A DNA stretch of 64,000 nt, from contig NZ_QUAJ01000009.1 in NCBI RefSeq assembly GCF_003391055.1, positions 1 to 64,000 on the forward strand. Reading direction: 5' to 3'. Below, one piece after another: positions 1 to 7,115 of this stretch (position 1 is the stretch's first letter; every line of letters begins with the position of its first letter). The notes under the pieces were generated by a model. The model saw only the letters and a list, made by a program, of their open reading frames with translations. It ran no database searches and was not told the DNA's origin. Made by a program: the position numbers and the translations under genes. The DNA is from Psychrilyobacter piezotolerans (GTDB taxonomy: Bacteria > Fusobacteriota > Fusobacteriia > Fusobacteriales > Fusobacteriaceae).

Positions 1-2
1 GA

Positions 3-575
3 TTATTCTCCAATGAAGCCGGGAGTGGAAGTGCACCCTGTGCCGCTGCTGCTGCTGAGGTCAGCCATCCTGCAAAACAAGGATTAATACAGTCTTTAGG
101 AGTTTATATAGATACCCTTGTTATTTGTAGTGCCACTGCATTCGTTATATTATTAGCAGATAAAACTACTACTGAAGGGAAAACAGGGATGAGTCTTTTA
201 CAGGCTGCCATGAGGCATCATCTGGGTGAATTCGGAGTTATATTTATTGCCATCGTTCTCCTGCTCTTTGCTTTTAGTACTTTTTTAGGTATTCTTTACT
301 ATGCAAAATCCAATGTTTCCTTTATTGTTGAGGGGAAATTAGCTCAGAACCTCTATAAAACCTTTGCTCTTTCTATGCTGTTTGCAGGGGGCTTAAGCCA
401 GTATCTGTTTGTTTGGGCTCTAGCAGATATGGGAGTCGGACTTATGACAGTCTTAAACCTCTTTGCCATAGTTCCTTTAGGTAAAATAGCTTTAGATTCT
501 TTGGCTGATTATGAGGAAAATTATATGAATCCTAAGACTGAGACTGAAAAACCTAATGAAATAGAACAGGCATAG
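3..575 (+). CDS. Sodium:alanine/glycine symporter (AGCS family), C-terminal part
   Basis: The 3' end of an inner-membrane amino-acid:Na+ symporter. The reading frame is open from base 3, so the real start lies left of the window. The visible 190 residues begin inside the conserved AGCS segment FSNEAGSGSAP and then show a HPAKQGLIQS stretch followed by hydrophobic helices (VILLADKT..., the FIAIVLLLFAFSTFLGI helix, and MTVLNLFAIVPLGKIAL near the end). Order and spacing match the last third of AlsT/DagA-type carriers, which import alanine or glycine with Na+. The C-terminal tail is short and acidic. Family assignment is firm; the exact substrate is not shown by the sequence. Confidence 0.9.
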   Translation, partial: LFSNEAGSGSAPCAAAAAEVSHPAKQGLIQSLGVYIDTLVICSATAFVILLADKTTTEGKTGMSLLQAAMRHHLGEFGVIFIAIVLLLFAFSTFLGILYYAKSNVSFIVEGKLAQNLYKTFALSMLFAGGLSQYLFVWALADMGVGLMTVLNLFAIVPLGKIALDSLADYEENYMNPKTETEKPNEIEQA

Positions 576-686
576 TATATCAGGAGTTCCCAGACATAAT
601 ATAGGGAGCTCTTTTTGTTGAATTTATACTGAATCTGGGTTATTCTTAGATGAAGTATATCGATAAAACACTACGGAGGAAGGATC

Positions 687-1505
687 GTGAAAAATAAGTT
701 CAGAATCGGAGAAATTTCAAAACTTTTTAGAATAAGTATAAAAACACTGAGATATTATGATGAAACAGGTATTTTCAAACCAGACCATATCAACCCGGAA
801 AATAGATACAGATATTACTCAGCAGATCAATTTGAACTTTTAACTATGGTAACCTATATGAGACACTTGGAAATGCCGGTAAAAGATATAAAAAAAACGC
901 TGGAGAATATGACTGTTGATAATATAATAAGTTTTTTAGAAGGCCACCAGTCAAATTTGGATGAAAAAATAAGGGAATTAGAGTTTCTTAAGAAAAAGGT
1001 TGAATTCAGAGTAGAAAATCTAAAAATAGGGAAAAGTATGATTGGAAAAGAAGAGTATACCCTAGAAGAACTTCCTCCAAGAAACATAGCCAGGCTGTCG
1101 AGAAATTTTTCAAAAAAAGAAGATCTGGAAGTTGCCGTTAGAGAATTTGAGATAAAACTCAAGAAATTAAACCTTTTTGCCTTAGGCAAGGTAGGAGTCG
1201 TATTAAATAAGGACAGACTTAACCTAAGAAATTTTAGTGAATATGATGCCCTGTATTTTTTATTGGATGATTTGGAATCCATAGATGGTTTTGAAACTCT
1301 TCCAGGTGGAACTTATGCTTCCTTATATTATAGGGGCAGTATCGAAGAATCTAAAAATTATTATCCTAAAATATTGGATTATATAGATAACATGGGATAT
1401 GAACTTATAGGTCCTGCCTTTGAAAGAGCTATAATAAGTAATTCTGCAACCAGTGAAAAAAATGAATATGTAAGAAAAATTGAAATCCCCGTAAAAAAAA
1501 GTTGA
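687..1505 (+). CDS. MerR-family transcriptional regulator with GyrI-like effector domain
   Basis: A 272-residue one-component regulator. The N-terminus (about 1-70) is a classical MerR winged helix: FRIGEISKLFRISIKTLRYYDETG, then the wing with NRYRYYSADQFELL. A dimerisation coiled coil follows (about 75-120, ending KKKVEFRVENL). Residues about 125-270 resemble the GyrI/BmrR effector domain that binds small hydrophobic or cationic ligands (TLPGGTYASLYYRGS, and a terminal EIPVKK strand). BmrR-type proteins usually activate efflux genes by twisting a 19-bp promoter spacer. The start is GTG, preceded by a GGAGGA ribosome site. The gene stands alone, with a terminator right after it; the DUF554 gene downstream has no known link to it. 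Confidence 0.88.
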   Translation: MKNKFRIGEISKLFRISIKTLRYYDETGIFKPDHINPENRYRYYSADQFELLTMVTYMRHLEMPVKDIKKTLENMTVDNIISFLEGHQSNLDEKIRELEFLKKKVEFRVENLKIGKSMIGKEEYTLEELPPRNIARLSRNFSKKEDLEVAVREFEIKLKKLNLFALGKVGVVLNKDRLNLRNFSEYDALYFLLDDLESIDGFETLPGGTYASLYYRGSIEESKNYYPKILDYIDNMGYELIGPAFERAIISNSATSEKNEYVRKIEIPVKKS

Positions 1506-1536
1506 CCCTCCAGTTACTGGAGGGTTTATAATTTTT
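1506..1536 (+). terminator. Rho-independent terminator after the merR-type gene
   Basis: A perfect 8-bp stem (CCCTCCAG / CTGGAGGG) with a TTA loop starts one base after the stop codon and is followed by a T-rich stretch (TTTATAATTTTT). Confidence 0.85.
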
Positions 1537-1569
1537 CGGATATAACAATTTAAATGAGGGAGGAAAAAA

Positions 1570-2241
1570 ATGACAGGGATTATGATAAATACAGCCTCTA
1601 TTGTAGGAGCTGGGTTTATAGGTTCATTATTTGGTAAAAAAATTGATGTAAGATATAGGGAAGGAACAATGACAGCCTTAGGGCTTGTAGCTTTAACCAT
1701 AGGTATAGGGACAATTGCGCAAGTTTTCCCATTGATCAAAAAACCCTTAATATTTATTATAAGTCTTTCTCTGGGATCCTTGCTGGGAGAATGGATAAAT
1801 TTAGAAGGATCAATCAAGAAATTTACAGAAAAGAAAAGAGGAAGTGGAATGGAAGGTCTGTTGACATGTATATTTTTATTTTCTTTGGGGTCCATGTCTA
1901 TTTTAGGCCCTATTCAGAGTGCACTAAATAACGATAACACCCTTCTAATTGCAAATGCAATATTATCAGGAGTAGCATCCTTTTTCTTTGCCTCAACTTT
2001 TGGCAAAATAATATCCTTTTCAGCATTTCCATTGCTTATAATACAAGGATCAATATTCTTTTTAGCGAAGATGTTTTCCAATTTTATTACAGATAGTTTT
2101 TTAATAGAAATCACACTGTTAGGAGGAATATTTATTCTGGTTAGCGGACTAAATATATTAAAAATAAGCAATATTAGGAGTCTTAATTTACTGCCATCTT
2201 TATTATTTCCTGTAATTTTTAGTTTGTTTGGATGGCTATAA
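1570..2241 (+). CDS. DUF554 family integral membrane protein (YdfK/YqgA-like)
   Basis: A 223-residue, very hydrophobic protein with about six to seven predicted membrane helices. The N-terminal signature (ASIVGAGFIGSLFGKKI, then a short loop and TALGLVALTIGIG) is typical of DUF554; the LGSLLGEWINLEG segment and the FSLGSMSILGPIQSAL helix are the other conserved blocks. The family is widespread in anaerobes and has no established biochemical role; a transport function is often guessed. An AGGGAGG ribosome site precedes the ATG. It is probably monocistronic, as hairpins lie on both sides. Confidence 0.85.
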   Translation: MTGIMINTASIVGAGFIGSLFGKKIDVRYREGTMTALGLVALTIGIGTIAQVFPLIKKPLIFIISLSLGSLLGEWINLEGSIKKFTEKKRGSGMEGLLTCIFLFSLGSMSILGPIQSALNNDNTLLIANAILSGVASFFFASTFGKIISFSAFPLLIIQGSIFFLAKMFSNFITDSFLIEITLLGGIFILVSGLNILKISNIRSLNLLPSLLFPVIFSLFGWL

Positions 2242-2255
2242 AACCAAAAAAATCC

Positions 2256-2296
2256 AGTTCAATAATATCAGGATTGAACTTAATCTTTTTTTATTC
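2256..2296 (+). terminator. Probable terminator after the DUF554 gene
   Basis: An 8-bp inverted repeat (AGTTCAAT / ATTGAACT, 2256-2280) with a 9-base loop is followed by TAATCTTTTTTTATTC. Confidence 0.7.
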
Positions 2297-2317
2297 TTTG
2301 TCATCTTATAGGATAAT

Positions 2318-2345
2318 CTTTTTGCCACTAATCTACACTAATCGA
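2318..2345. repeat. Copy of the 'CCACTAATTTACACTAATT' dispersed intergenic repeat
   Basis: The stretch TTGCCACTAATCTACACTAA is nearly identical to bases 51499-51518 and related to fragments at 35.05, 36.93 and 39.58 kb. It lies between two terminator hairpins of convergent genes. Confidence 0.6.
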
Positions 2346-2360
2346 GATATGGATATTAAA

Positions 2361-2390
2361 TAAAAAGACACTAAAATTAGTGTCTTTTCT
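2361..2390 (-). terminator. Terminator of the pentapeptide-repeat operon
   Basis: An 11-bp inverted repeat (AAAGACACTAA / TTAGTGTCTTT, 2364-2387). Read on the minus strand it ends in CTTTTTATTTAAT, so it fits the leftward operon that stops at 2401. Confidence 0.8.
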
Positions 2391-2400
2391 GGATTTCCTA

Positions 2401-2820
2401 TCAACTATCGCTATCTAAGATTTCTTTAAATTTTTCAGGCCAAACAGCCTCTTCTGGATTTTTAGTAGATAAAATCTGTTTTCGGGTTAAGCCTAATGTA
2501 TGACTAAAGTCTACACCGTTAACTTTGGCACTGCGTAAATCAGCATCTTGTAAATGAGCTTCATCTAAATCAGCCCCGCTTAAATCAGCCCCACTTAAAT
2601 TAGCTTTACGTAAATCAGCCCCCCGTAAATTAGTGCCCCGTAAATCAGTACCCCGTAGATCAGCTCCACGTAAATCATCACCACTTAAAACAGTAGCAAC
2701 TAACTTAGCTTTACGTAAATCAGCTTTACGTAAATCAGCCCCCCGTAAATCATTGCCGCTTAAATCAACATCACGTAAATCAGTTTCACTTAAATCAGCA
2801 TCTTCAAATTTTTTTTTCAT
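2401..2820 (-). CDS. Pentapeptide-repeat protein
   Basis: A 139-residue protein made almost entirely of A(D/N)LXX pentapeptide repeats, from about residue 5 to 115 (for example DLRGADLRKADLRKAKL and ANLSGADLSGADLDEAHL). It ends in a non-repeat tail, HTLGLTRKQILSTKN, of the kind that caps the quadrilateral beta-helix in this family. Some members (QnrB, MfpA, McbG) mimic B-form DNA and protect gyrase; most have unknown roles. It is the last gene of a three-gene leftward operon, 16 bases behind its neighbour. The repetitive DNA gives open frames on the opposite strand, but these lack any homology. The function here is not known; self-protection against a toxin or peptide is only a possibility. 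Confidence 0.88.
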   Translation of the reverse strand: MKKKFEDADLSETDLRDVDLSGNDLRGADLRKADLRKAKLVATVLSGDDLRGADLRGTDLRGTNLRGADLRKANLSGADLSGADLDEAHLQDADLRSAKVNGVDFSHTLGLTRKQILSTKNPEEAVWPEKFKEILDSDS

Positions 2821-2836
2821 TTTCCCTCCTTTTTAA

Positions 2837-3175
2837 TTATTCAATATATTTGTCTAATGTTTTTTCAATATTATTCAATGAAGATAATGCTTCTTCACAT
2901 TTCCTGGCTCCCTCTTCCCAAAATTCTTTATACTCACCGCTGCTTTTAGAAAGTTCTATATGATCACTTAAATTTGCTTGGATTGTCTCTCTTTGATCTG
3001 ATATTAAATTTAAATTTACCGTTCCTGTCATTCCTGTTCCTTCTAAATAAATTTCATTATTTTCTACTAAATGAGCTTTTAATACATAAGAAAGATAAAT
3101 TTCATCTCCTTTCGTTGAAAGACCATTAAAAAAAAATGATTTATCAACAATTATTGTTTTTATTATTTCCAACAT
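2837..3175 (-). CDS. Unrecognised 112-residue protein, middle gene of the pentapeptide-repeat operon
   Basis: I do not recognise this family. The protein is hydrophilic and acidic, has no signal peptide or membrane segment, and looks like one small alpha/beta domain: beta-rich in the first 60 residues (MLEIIKTIIVDKSFFFNGLS, then EIYLEGTGMTGTVNLNLI) and helical in the last 50 (KEFWEEGARKCEEALSSLNN), with possible coiled coil near the end. It lies 41 bases behind the Cys-rich gene and 16 bases ahead of the pentapeptide-repeat gene, so co-transcription is likely. A GGATGGGGTGA stretch precedes the ATG. Confidence 0.7.
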   Translation of the reverse strand: MLEIIKTIIVDKSFFFNGLSTKGDEIYLSYVLKAHLVENNEIYLEGTGMTGTVNLNLISDQRETIQANLSDHIELSKSSGEYKEFWEEGARKCEEALSSLNNIEKTLDKYIE

Positions 3176-3216
3176 AATTTCACCCCATCCTTACTTTAAA
3201 AGTATACACCTATTTT

Positions 3217-3519
3217 TTATAAACAATCTATACAATCGACTGCTGTTTCACCTAAAACAGTAATAATACCAGGTACATTATCCGGTCCTCCACAAGCAGA
3301 CACGGCCGCTGCTAAGAATGCAGCACATCTTAGTTTTTTACCCCAACTACAATTTTTTGTTTCTTCTCCCAAAGAGTAAATAGGTTTTTCTAAAACCTCT
3401 TTAAATTTATCTATTGTAACTTGGTCACCAGTAAATACAATTATTTTCCCGCTTCTTAAAAGTTCAGCTCTTTCAAAAATTGCAGATATTTCTTCGCCAC
3501 TAATAAATATTTCCGACAT
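3217..3519 (-). CDS. Small Cys-rich protein, first gene of the pentapeptide-repeat operon
   Basis: A 100-residue protein of unknown family. The start at 3519 is chosen because an AAAGGAGGGA ribosome site lies the right distance upstream; an in-frame ATG 33 bases earlier has no such site. The N-terminal half is charged and leader-like (EEISAIFERAELLRSGK). The C-terminal half carries all five cysteines (residues 57, 65, 76, 96 and 99), a hydrophobic AAFLAAAVSA stretch, a CGGPDN turn and a terminal CIDCL. This two-part build is reminiscent of secreted peptide or bacteriocin precursors, but no modification enzyme or exporter lies next to it, so a metal- or disulfide-containing cytoplasmic protein is equally possible. 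Confidence 0.7.
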   Translation of the reverse strand: MSEIFISGEEISAIFERAELLRSGKIIVFTGDQVTIDKFKEVLEKPIYSLGEETKNCSWGKKLRCAAFLAAAVSACGGPDNVPGIITVLGETAVDCIDCL

Positions 3520-3714
3520 TAAAATCCCTCCTTTTATTTTTATAATGATCATATTATCAAAAAGTTACCCTCAGATATAACCTACCTGATTAAATAATAA
3601 ATTCCTCTATAAAAATAAAAAAATTCAAATGAAAGTTCCGAAATACTCTATCCGGATAAAGGTTGGTATATTTATTTGACAATCTTAAATTTATGATGAA
3701 ATATATATTAATAA

Positions 3715-3990
3715 CTTGACCTGTGCAAATTTTAAAATTCAATAAAATTTTGTATCACAAAATCAGTATTTTTTATGCAGGAATTCTTAATTTCAATAGG
3801 AGTTCCTTTTTTATTTTCCTTCCTTTATTTCATAATAGATATATCTATTGAACAGGCAACTCCTTTGGTGTTTTATGTCGTTACCGTAATATTACCTTAG
3901 GATTTAACTATTTTTTTATTTATTTTTGAAGGAATAATCATTTGTTTTAGGTAATTAAACAAATAAGAAACAAAATTTGCACAAGTCTGG
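3715..3990. mobile_element. MITE-like element with 19-bp terminal inverted repeats and 7-bp flanking direct repeats
   Basis: This gene-free stretch of about 545 bases (3553-4098) holds a 276-bp unit bounded by inverted repeats. The left end CTTGACCTGTGCAAATTTT (3715-3733) matches the reverse complement of the right end, CCAGACTTGTGCAAATTTT (3972-3990), at 16 of 19 positions. Both ends are flanked directly by TTAATAA (3708-3714 and 3991-3997), which looks like a target-site duplication. No open frame of useful length lies inside, so it would depend on a transposase elsewhere. A shorter, more diverged unit with similar ends is at 36.02 kb. I could not assign the ends to a named IS family. Confidence 0.65.
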
Positions 3991-4098
3991 TTAATAAGTA
4001 TATTTTAAAATCAAAAAATATAGTGGTGAAAATACCCAAAAAAACATAAAAAACTTAAAGTACAAAAGAAGATTACTTCCGCAATAAGGGGGGAAAAA

Positions 4099-4449
4099 AT
4101 GAAAATTAATTTTGAAAAAAGAGGAGATGTCGATATAGTAAGTCTTATTGGAAGATTAGATGGAAATACTGCGTCTTCGGTAAAAGATGAAACTATGGAG
4201 AAATTAACTGAAAATACCAAGCTGATTATTGATATGAAAGATTGCGAATATGTGTCAAGTGCAGGTTTAAGAGTTTTGATGATAGTAGCGAAAACATTAA
4301 GAGCAAAGGGTGGAAATGGAGTGCTTGTAGAAATGAATGAAGAAGTCGGTGATGTGATGGAAATGACAGGTTTTGGTAATATTTTCAGATCTTTTAATAC
4401 TATAAATGAGGCACTTGAATTCTTACGAAAGGGAGGGGAGGAATGCTAA
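4099..4449 (+). CDS. STAS-domain anti-sigma factor antagonist (SpoIIAA/RsbV-like)
   Basis: A 116-residue single STAS domain. The usual phosphoacceptor loop is present: DMKDCEYVSSAGLRVLM, with Ser53-Ser54 at the start of the helix; the second serine aligns with the residue phosphorylated in RsbV/SpoIIAA. In this family the unphosphorylated form binds the RsbW-type kinase and releases its client. The kinase and the matching phosphatase lie downstream at 6662 and 7116. The last 7 bases overlap the glgX start (ATGCTAAG inside GAGGAATGCTAAG), so the two genes are translationally coupled. The start has a GGGGGGAA ribosome site. Confidence 0.9.
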   Translation: MKINFEKRGDVDIVSLIGRLDGNTASSVKDETMEKLTENTKLIIDMKDCEYVSSAGLRVLMIVAKTLRAKGGNGVLVEMNEEVGDVMEMTGFGNIFRSFNTINEALEFLRKGGEEC

Positions 4450-6566
4450 GAATAGATGTATTTCCTACTCACCAGCAAAATGGAATAAAATTTAGAAGAG
4501 GAAGGGCCCTGCCTTTTGGATCAACTATTGTTCCAGAAGGAATTAATTTTTCGGTATTTTCAAGATATGCAACCAGCTGTGATTTGGTTTTATTTAATAA
4601 AAAAGAAAAAGAACCCTTTGCGATAATACCCTTCCCTAAAGAATTCAGAATTGGAAATGTATTTGCAATGACTGTTTTTGATCTTGATTTTGAAGATATT
4701 GAATACGGATATAGAGTGGATGGACCATATGATCCTGCAGAGGGGCACCTATACAACAAAGAAAGAATATTGATGGATCCATATGCAAAAGCTGCCGGCG
4801 GAAGAGAAATCTGGGGGATAGAACCAGACTGGAATAATCCCTTCCAGCATAGGTCTAGAATTTTTTTTGATGATTTCGAATGGGAGGGCGAAAAGCCCCT
4901 GGAACTGGAAATGGAAGACTTAATTATTTATGAATTACATGTAAGAAGCTATACAAAACACCAGACTTCAAAAGTAAAGCATCCTGGTACTTATGCTGCC
5001 ATTATTGAAAAAATCCCTTACTTGAAAGAACTGGGAATCAATTGTATAGAGCTTCTTCCTATATATGAATTTGATGAATTTGAAAACTCAAAAATTTCAA
5101 AAGAAAATGGGGAAAAGTTGATGAATTACTGGGGTTATAGTACCGTAGGTTTTTTTGCGCCAAAAGCCGGCTATGCTGCAACAGGTAAATTTGGAATGGA
5201 AGTTGATGAATTAAAAAATCTCATAAAAGAATTACATAAAAATGGTATAGAAATAATTCTTGATGTTGTCTTTAATCATACAGCTGAAGGAAATGAGGAT
5301 GGACCTTATATTTCTTTTAAGGGACATGATAATAAAACCTATTACCTGCTGACTCCGGAAGGACACTACTATAATTTTAGCGGGTGCGGGAATACACTAA
5401 ATTGTAATAATCCCATAGTCAGGAATATGATCCTGGATTGTTTGAGATACTGGGCATCTGAATACCATATTGATGGATTCAGATTCGACCTTGCTTCTAT
5501 TCTTTCAAGAGATCAAGAGGGAGCACCAATGGCAAATCCTCCATTGCTGGAAACATTGGCATTTGATCCGATTTTAGGGAAATGTAAACTTATTGCAGAG
5601 GCATGGGATGCCGGTGGTCTCTATCAGGTGGGTTCATTTCCTTCTTGGGGAAGGTGGGCAGAATGGAATGGGAAATTTAGGGATGATATCAGGAAATTCC
5701 TAAAGGGAGATAAACGGGCGGTTAAAAAAGTGATTGAAAGAATCCAGGGATCACCCGATCTTTATGGATGGGAAAATAGAGGTACCACAGCTTCCATAAA
5801 TTTTATCACCTGCCATGATGGTTTTACTATGATGGATCTTGTTTCATACAATGAAAAACATAATATTGCAAATGGAGAAGACAATTGTGACGGCACAGAT
5901 GACAATGAAAGCTGGAATTGCGGATGGGAGGGTCCCACAGATGACCCGGATATTAATTTTCTGAGGAAAAAACAGATAAAGAATGCAATAATTCTGCTGC
6001 TTGTTAGCCGCGGGATTCCAATGATCCTTTCAGGGGATGAATTTGGAAACACCCAGTTTGGGAATAATAATGCTTACTGTCAGGACAATGAGATTTCATG
6101 GTTAAATTGGGATTTAGTAAAAGAAAATAATGATCTTTTTTCATATTTTAAAAATATAATAGCCTTTAGAAAAGCATATCCTGTTTTAAGGGTCACCAGA
6201 TTTGACAGCTATCATACTGACGCAGGGTATCCTGAGATTTCATGGCATGGAACCAAAGCGTGGAATTTTAATTATGATTCTCTATCATATACGGTAGGAG
6301 TAATGTTTTTTGGGTCTGCTGAGAAGTATGGAACTGAAGATGACGAATTTATTTATATGGCTATGAATTCCCATTGGAAGACCCATGGATTTGAACTTCC
6401 AGTACTCCCCGGGGAAAAGTCTTGGTATGTAGCTGTCAACACGGATATGCCCAGTGGAGAGGATTTCTGGCCTCAAGGGAAGGAACAAAAACTGAAAAAT
6501 CAAAAGAAAATCTTGGTGGGGTCTAGATCTGTAATTGTCTTAATTTCAAAAAAGAACAATAATTAA
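4443..6566 (+). CDS. glgX: Glycogen debranching enzyme, isoamylase type (GH13)
   Basis: A 707-residue enzyme that hydrolyses alpha-1,6 branch points of glycogen or limit dextrin in the cytoplasm. An N-terminal CBM48-like beta domain (about 20-150: FGSTIVPEGINFSVFSRYA) precedes a GH13 barrel. All four conserved regions are visible: DVVFNH (274-279), GFRFDLA (345-351, nucleophile Asp349), EAWD (386-389, acid/base Glu386) and NFITCHDGF (His458-Asp459). Length and order match GlgX/TreX. Its start overlaps the STAS gene by 7 bases and the RsbW-like gene follows about 95 bases later, so it sits inside a partner-switch operon. No other glycogen gene (glgA/B/C/P) is in the window. Confidence 0.93.
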   Translation: MLRIDVFPTHQQNGIKFRRGRALPFGSTIVPEGINFSVFSRYATSCDLVLFNKKEKEPFAIIPFPKEFRIGNVFAMTVFDLDFEDIEYGYRVDGPYDPAEGHLYNKERILMDPYAKAAGGREIWGIEPDWNNPFQHRSRIFFDDFEWEGEKPLELEMEDLIIYELHVRSYTKHQTSKVKHPGTYAAIIEKIPYLKELGINCIELLPIYEFDEFENSKISKENGEKLMNYWGYSTVGFFAPKAGYAATGKFGMEVDELKNLIKELHKNGIEIILDVVFNHTAEGNEDGPYISFKGHDNKTYYLLTPEGHYYNFSGCGNTLNCNNPIVRNMILDCLRYWASEYHIDGFRFDLASILSRDQEGAPMANPPLLETLAFDPILGKCKLIAEAWDAGGLYQVGSFPSWGRWAEWNGKFRDDIRKFLKGDKRAVKKVIERIQGSPDLYGWENRGTTASINFITCHDGFTMMDLVSYNEKHNIANGEDNCDGTDDNESWNCGWEGPTDDPDINFLRKKQIKNAIILLLVSRGIPMILSGDEFGNTQFGNNNAYCQDNEISWLNWDLVKENNDLFSYFKNIIAFRKAYPVLRVTRFDSYHTDAGYPEISWHGTKAWNFNYDSLSYTVGVMFFGSAEKYGTEDDEFIYMAMNSHWKTHGFELPVLPGEKSWYVAVNTDMPSGEDFWPQGKEQKLKNQKKILVGSRSVIVLISKKNNN

Positions 6567-6661
6567 TTGAGATAAATACAGGTGAAAAATTAGAATTCAT
6601 CGTTGAAAAAGGATACCTATTAATAGATATTGTATTTATTCTGAAAACTATGGTGATGAAT

Positions 6662-7069
6662 ATGTCAAAAAAATTTTTTAAGGCAGAGATGGATAATCTC
6701 GAAGAGATGATACAATTTATTCTTTTACAAGCTAAGAGAATAGTTAAAAATAGAAAAATAGATTATCAACTGAGATTAGTTAGTGAGGAAGCATTTATAA
6801 ACATTATAAATTATGCATATGGTAAAGAAAGTGGAGAACTTAAAATTGATTGCAAAATCGTAAACAATGATACGATTTTCATAGAAATAATTGATACAGG
6901 AACTGCCTTTGATCCCCTGCAAAAAGAGGATCCTGATATTACACTGCCGCTAGAGGAAATAAAGGATTGGGGACTTGGAATCTTCATAATCAAAAATATT
7001 ATGGATACAGTTCATTATAAAAGGGAAGATGAACAAAATATACTTACTTTGACTAAAAAGTTACTTTAA
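6662..7069 (+). CDS. RsbW/SpoIIAB-like anti-sigma factor serine kinase
   Basis: A GHKL-type HATPase of about 135 residues. The N box is RLVSEEAFINIINYAY, the G1 box IIDTGTAFDP, and the glycine-rich G2 segment DWGLGIFIIKNIMD. Proteins of this type phosphorylate a STAS antagonist and hold a sigma factor or other client. The start at 6662 is preferred because GGTGAT lies 4 bases upstream and the protein then begins MSKKFFKAEM; in-frame ATGs at 6650 and 6656 are alternatives. No sigma-factor gene is nearby, so the client is unknown. The kinase is encoded between glgX and the PP2C phosphatase. Confidence 0.87.
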   Translation: MSKKFFKAEMDNLEEMIQFILLQAKRIVKNRKIDYQLRLVSEEAFINIINYAYGKESGELKIDCKIVNNDTIFIEIIDTGTAFDPLQKEDPDITLPLEEIKDWGLGIFIIKNIMDTVHYKREDEQNILTLTKKLL

Positions 7070-7115
7070 ATCTTCTATATTATTGATGGTAGTATGGATA
7101 TTGGAGTTGGTTAAA

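Noticed and set aside
1323-1895. 190-codon minus-strand frame across the merR and DUF554 genes
   Set aside because: It crosses two real genes and a terminator of the opposite strand and has no recognisable domain.
2500-2820. Regular 15-base DNA repeats that might suggest a CRISPR or tandem array
   Set aside because: They are the codon-level image of pentapeptide repeats; there are no spacers and the period is in frame.
2633-2836. Open frame on the plus strand opposite the pentapeptide-repeat gene (PRKS-type repeats)
   Set aside because: It is the mirror of a repetitive coding sequence; it has no ribosome site, and the minus-strand frame has clear A(D/N)LXX periodicity.
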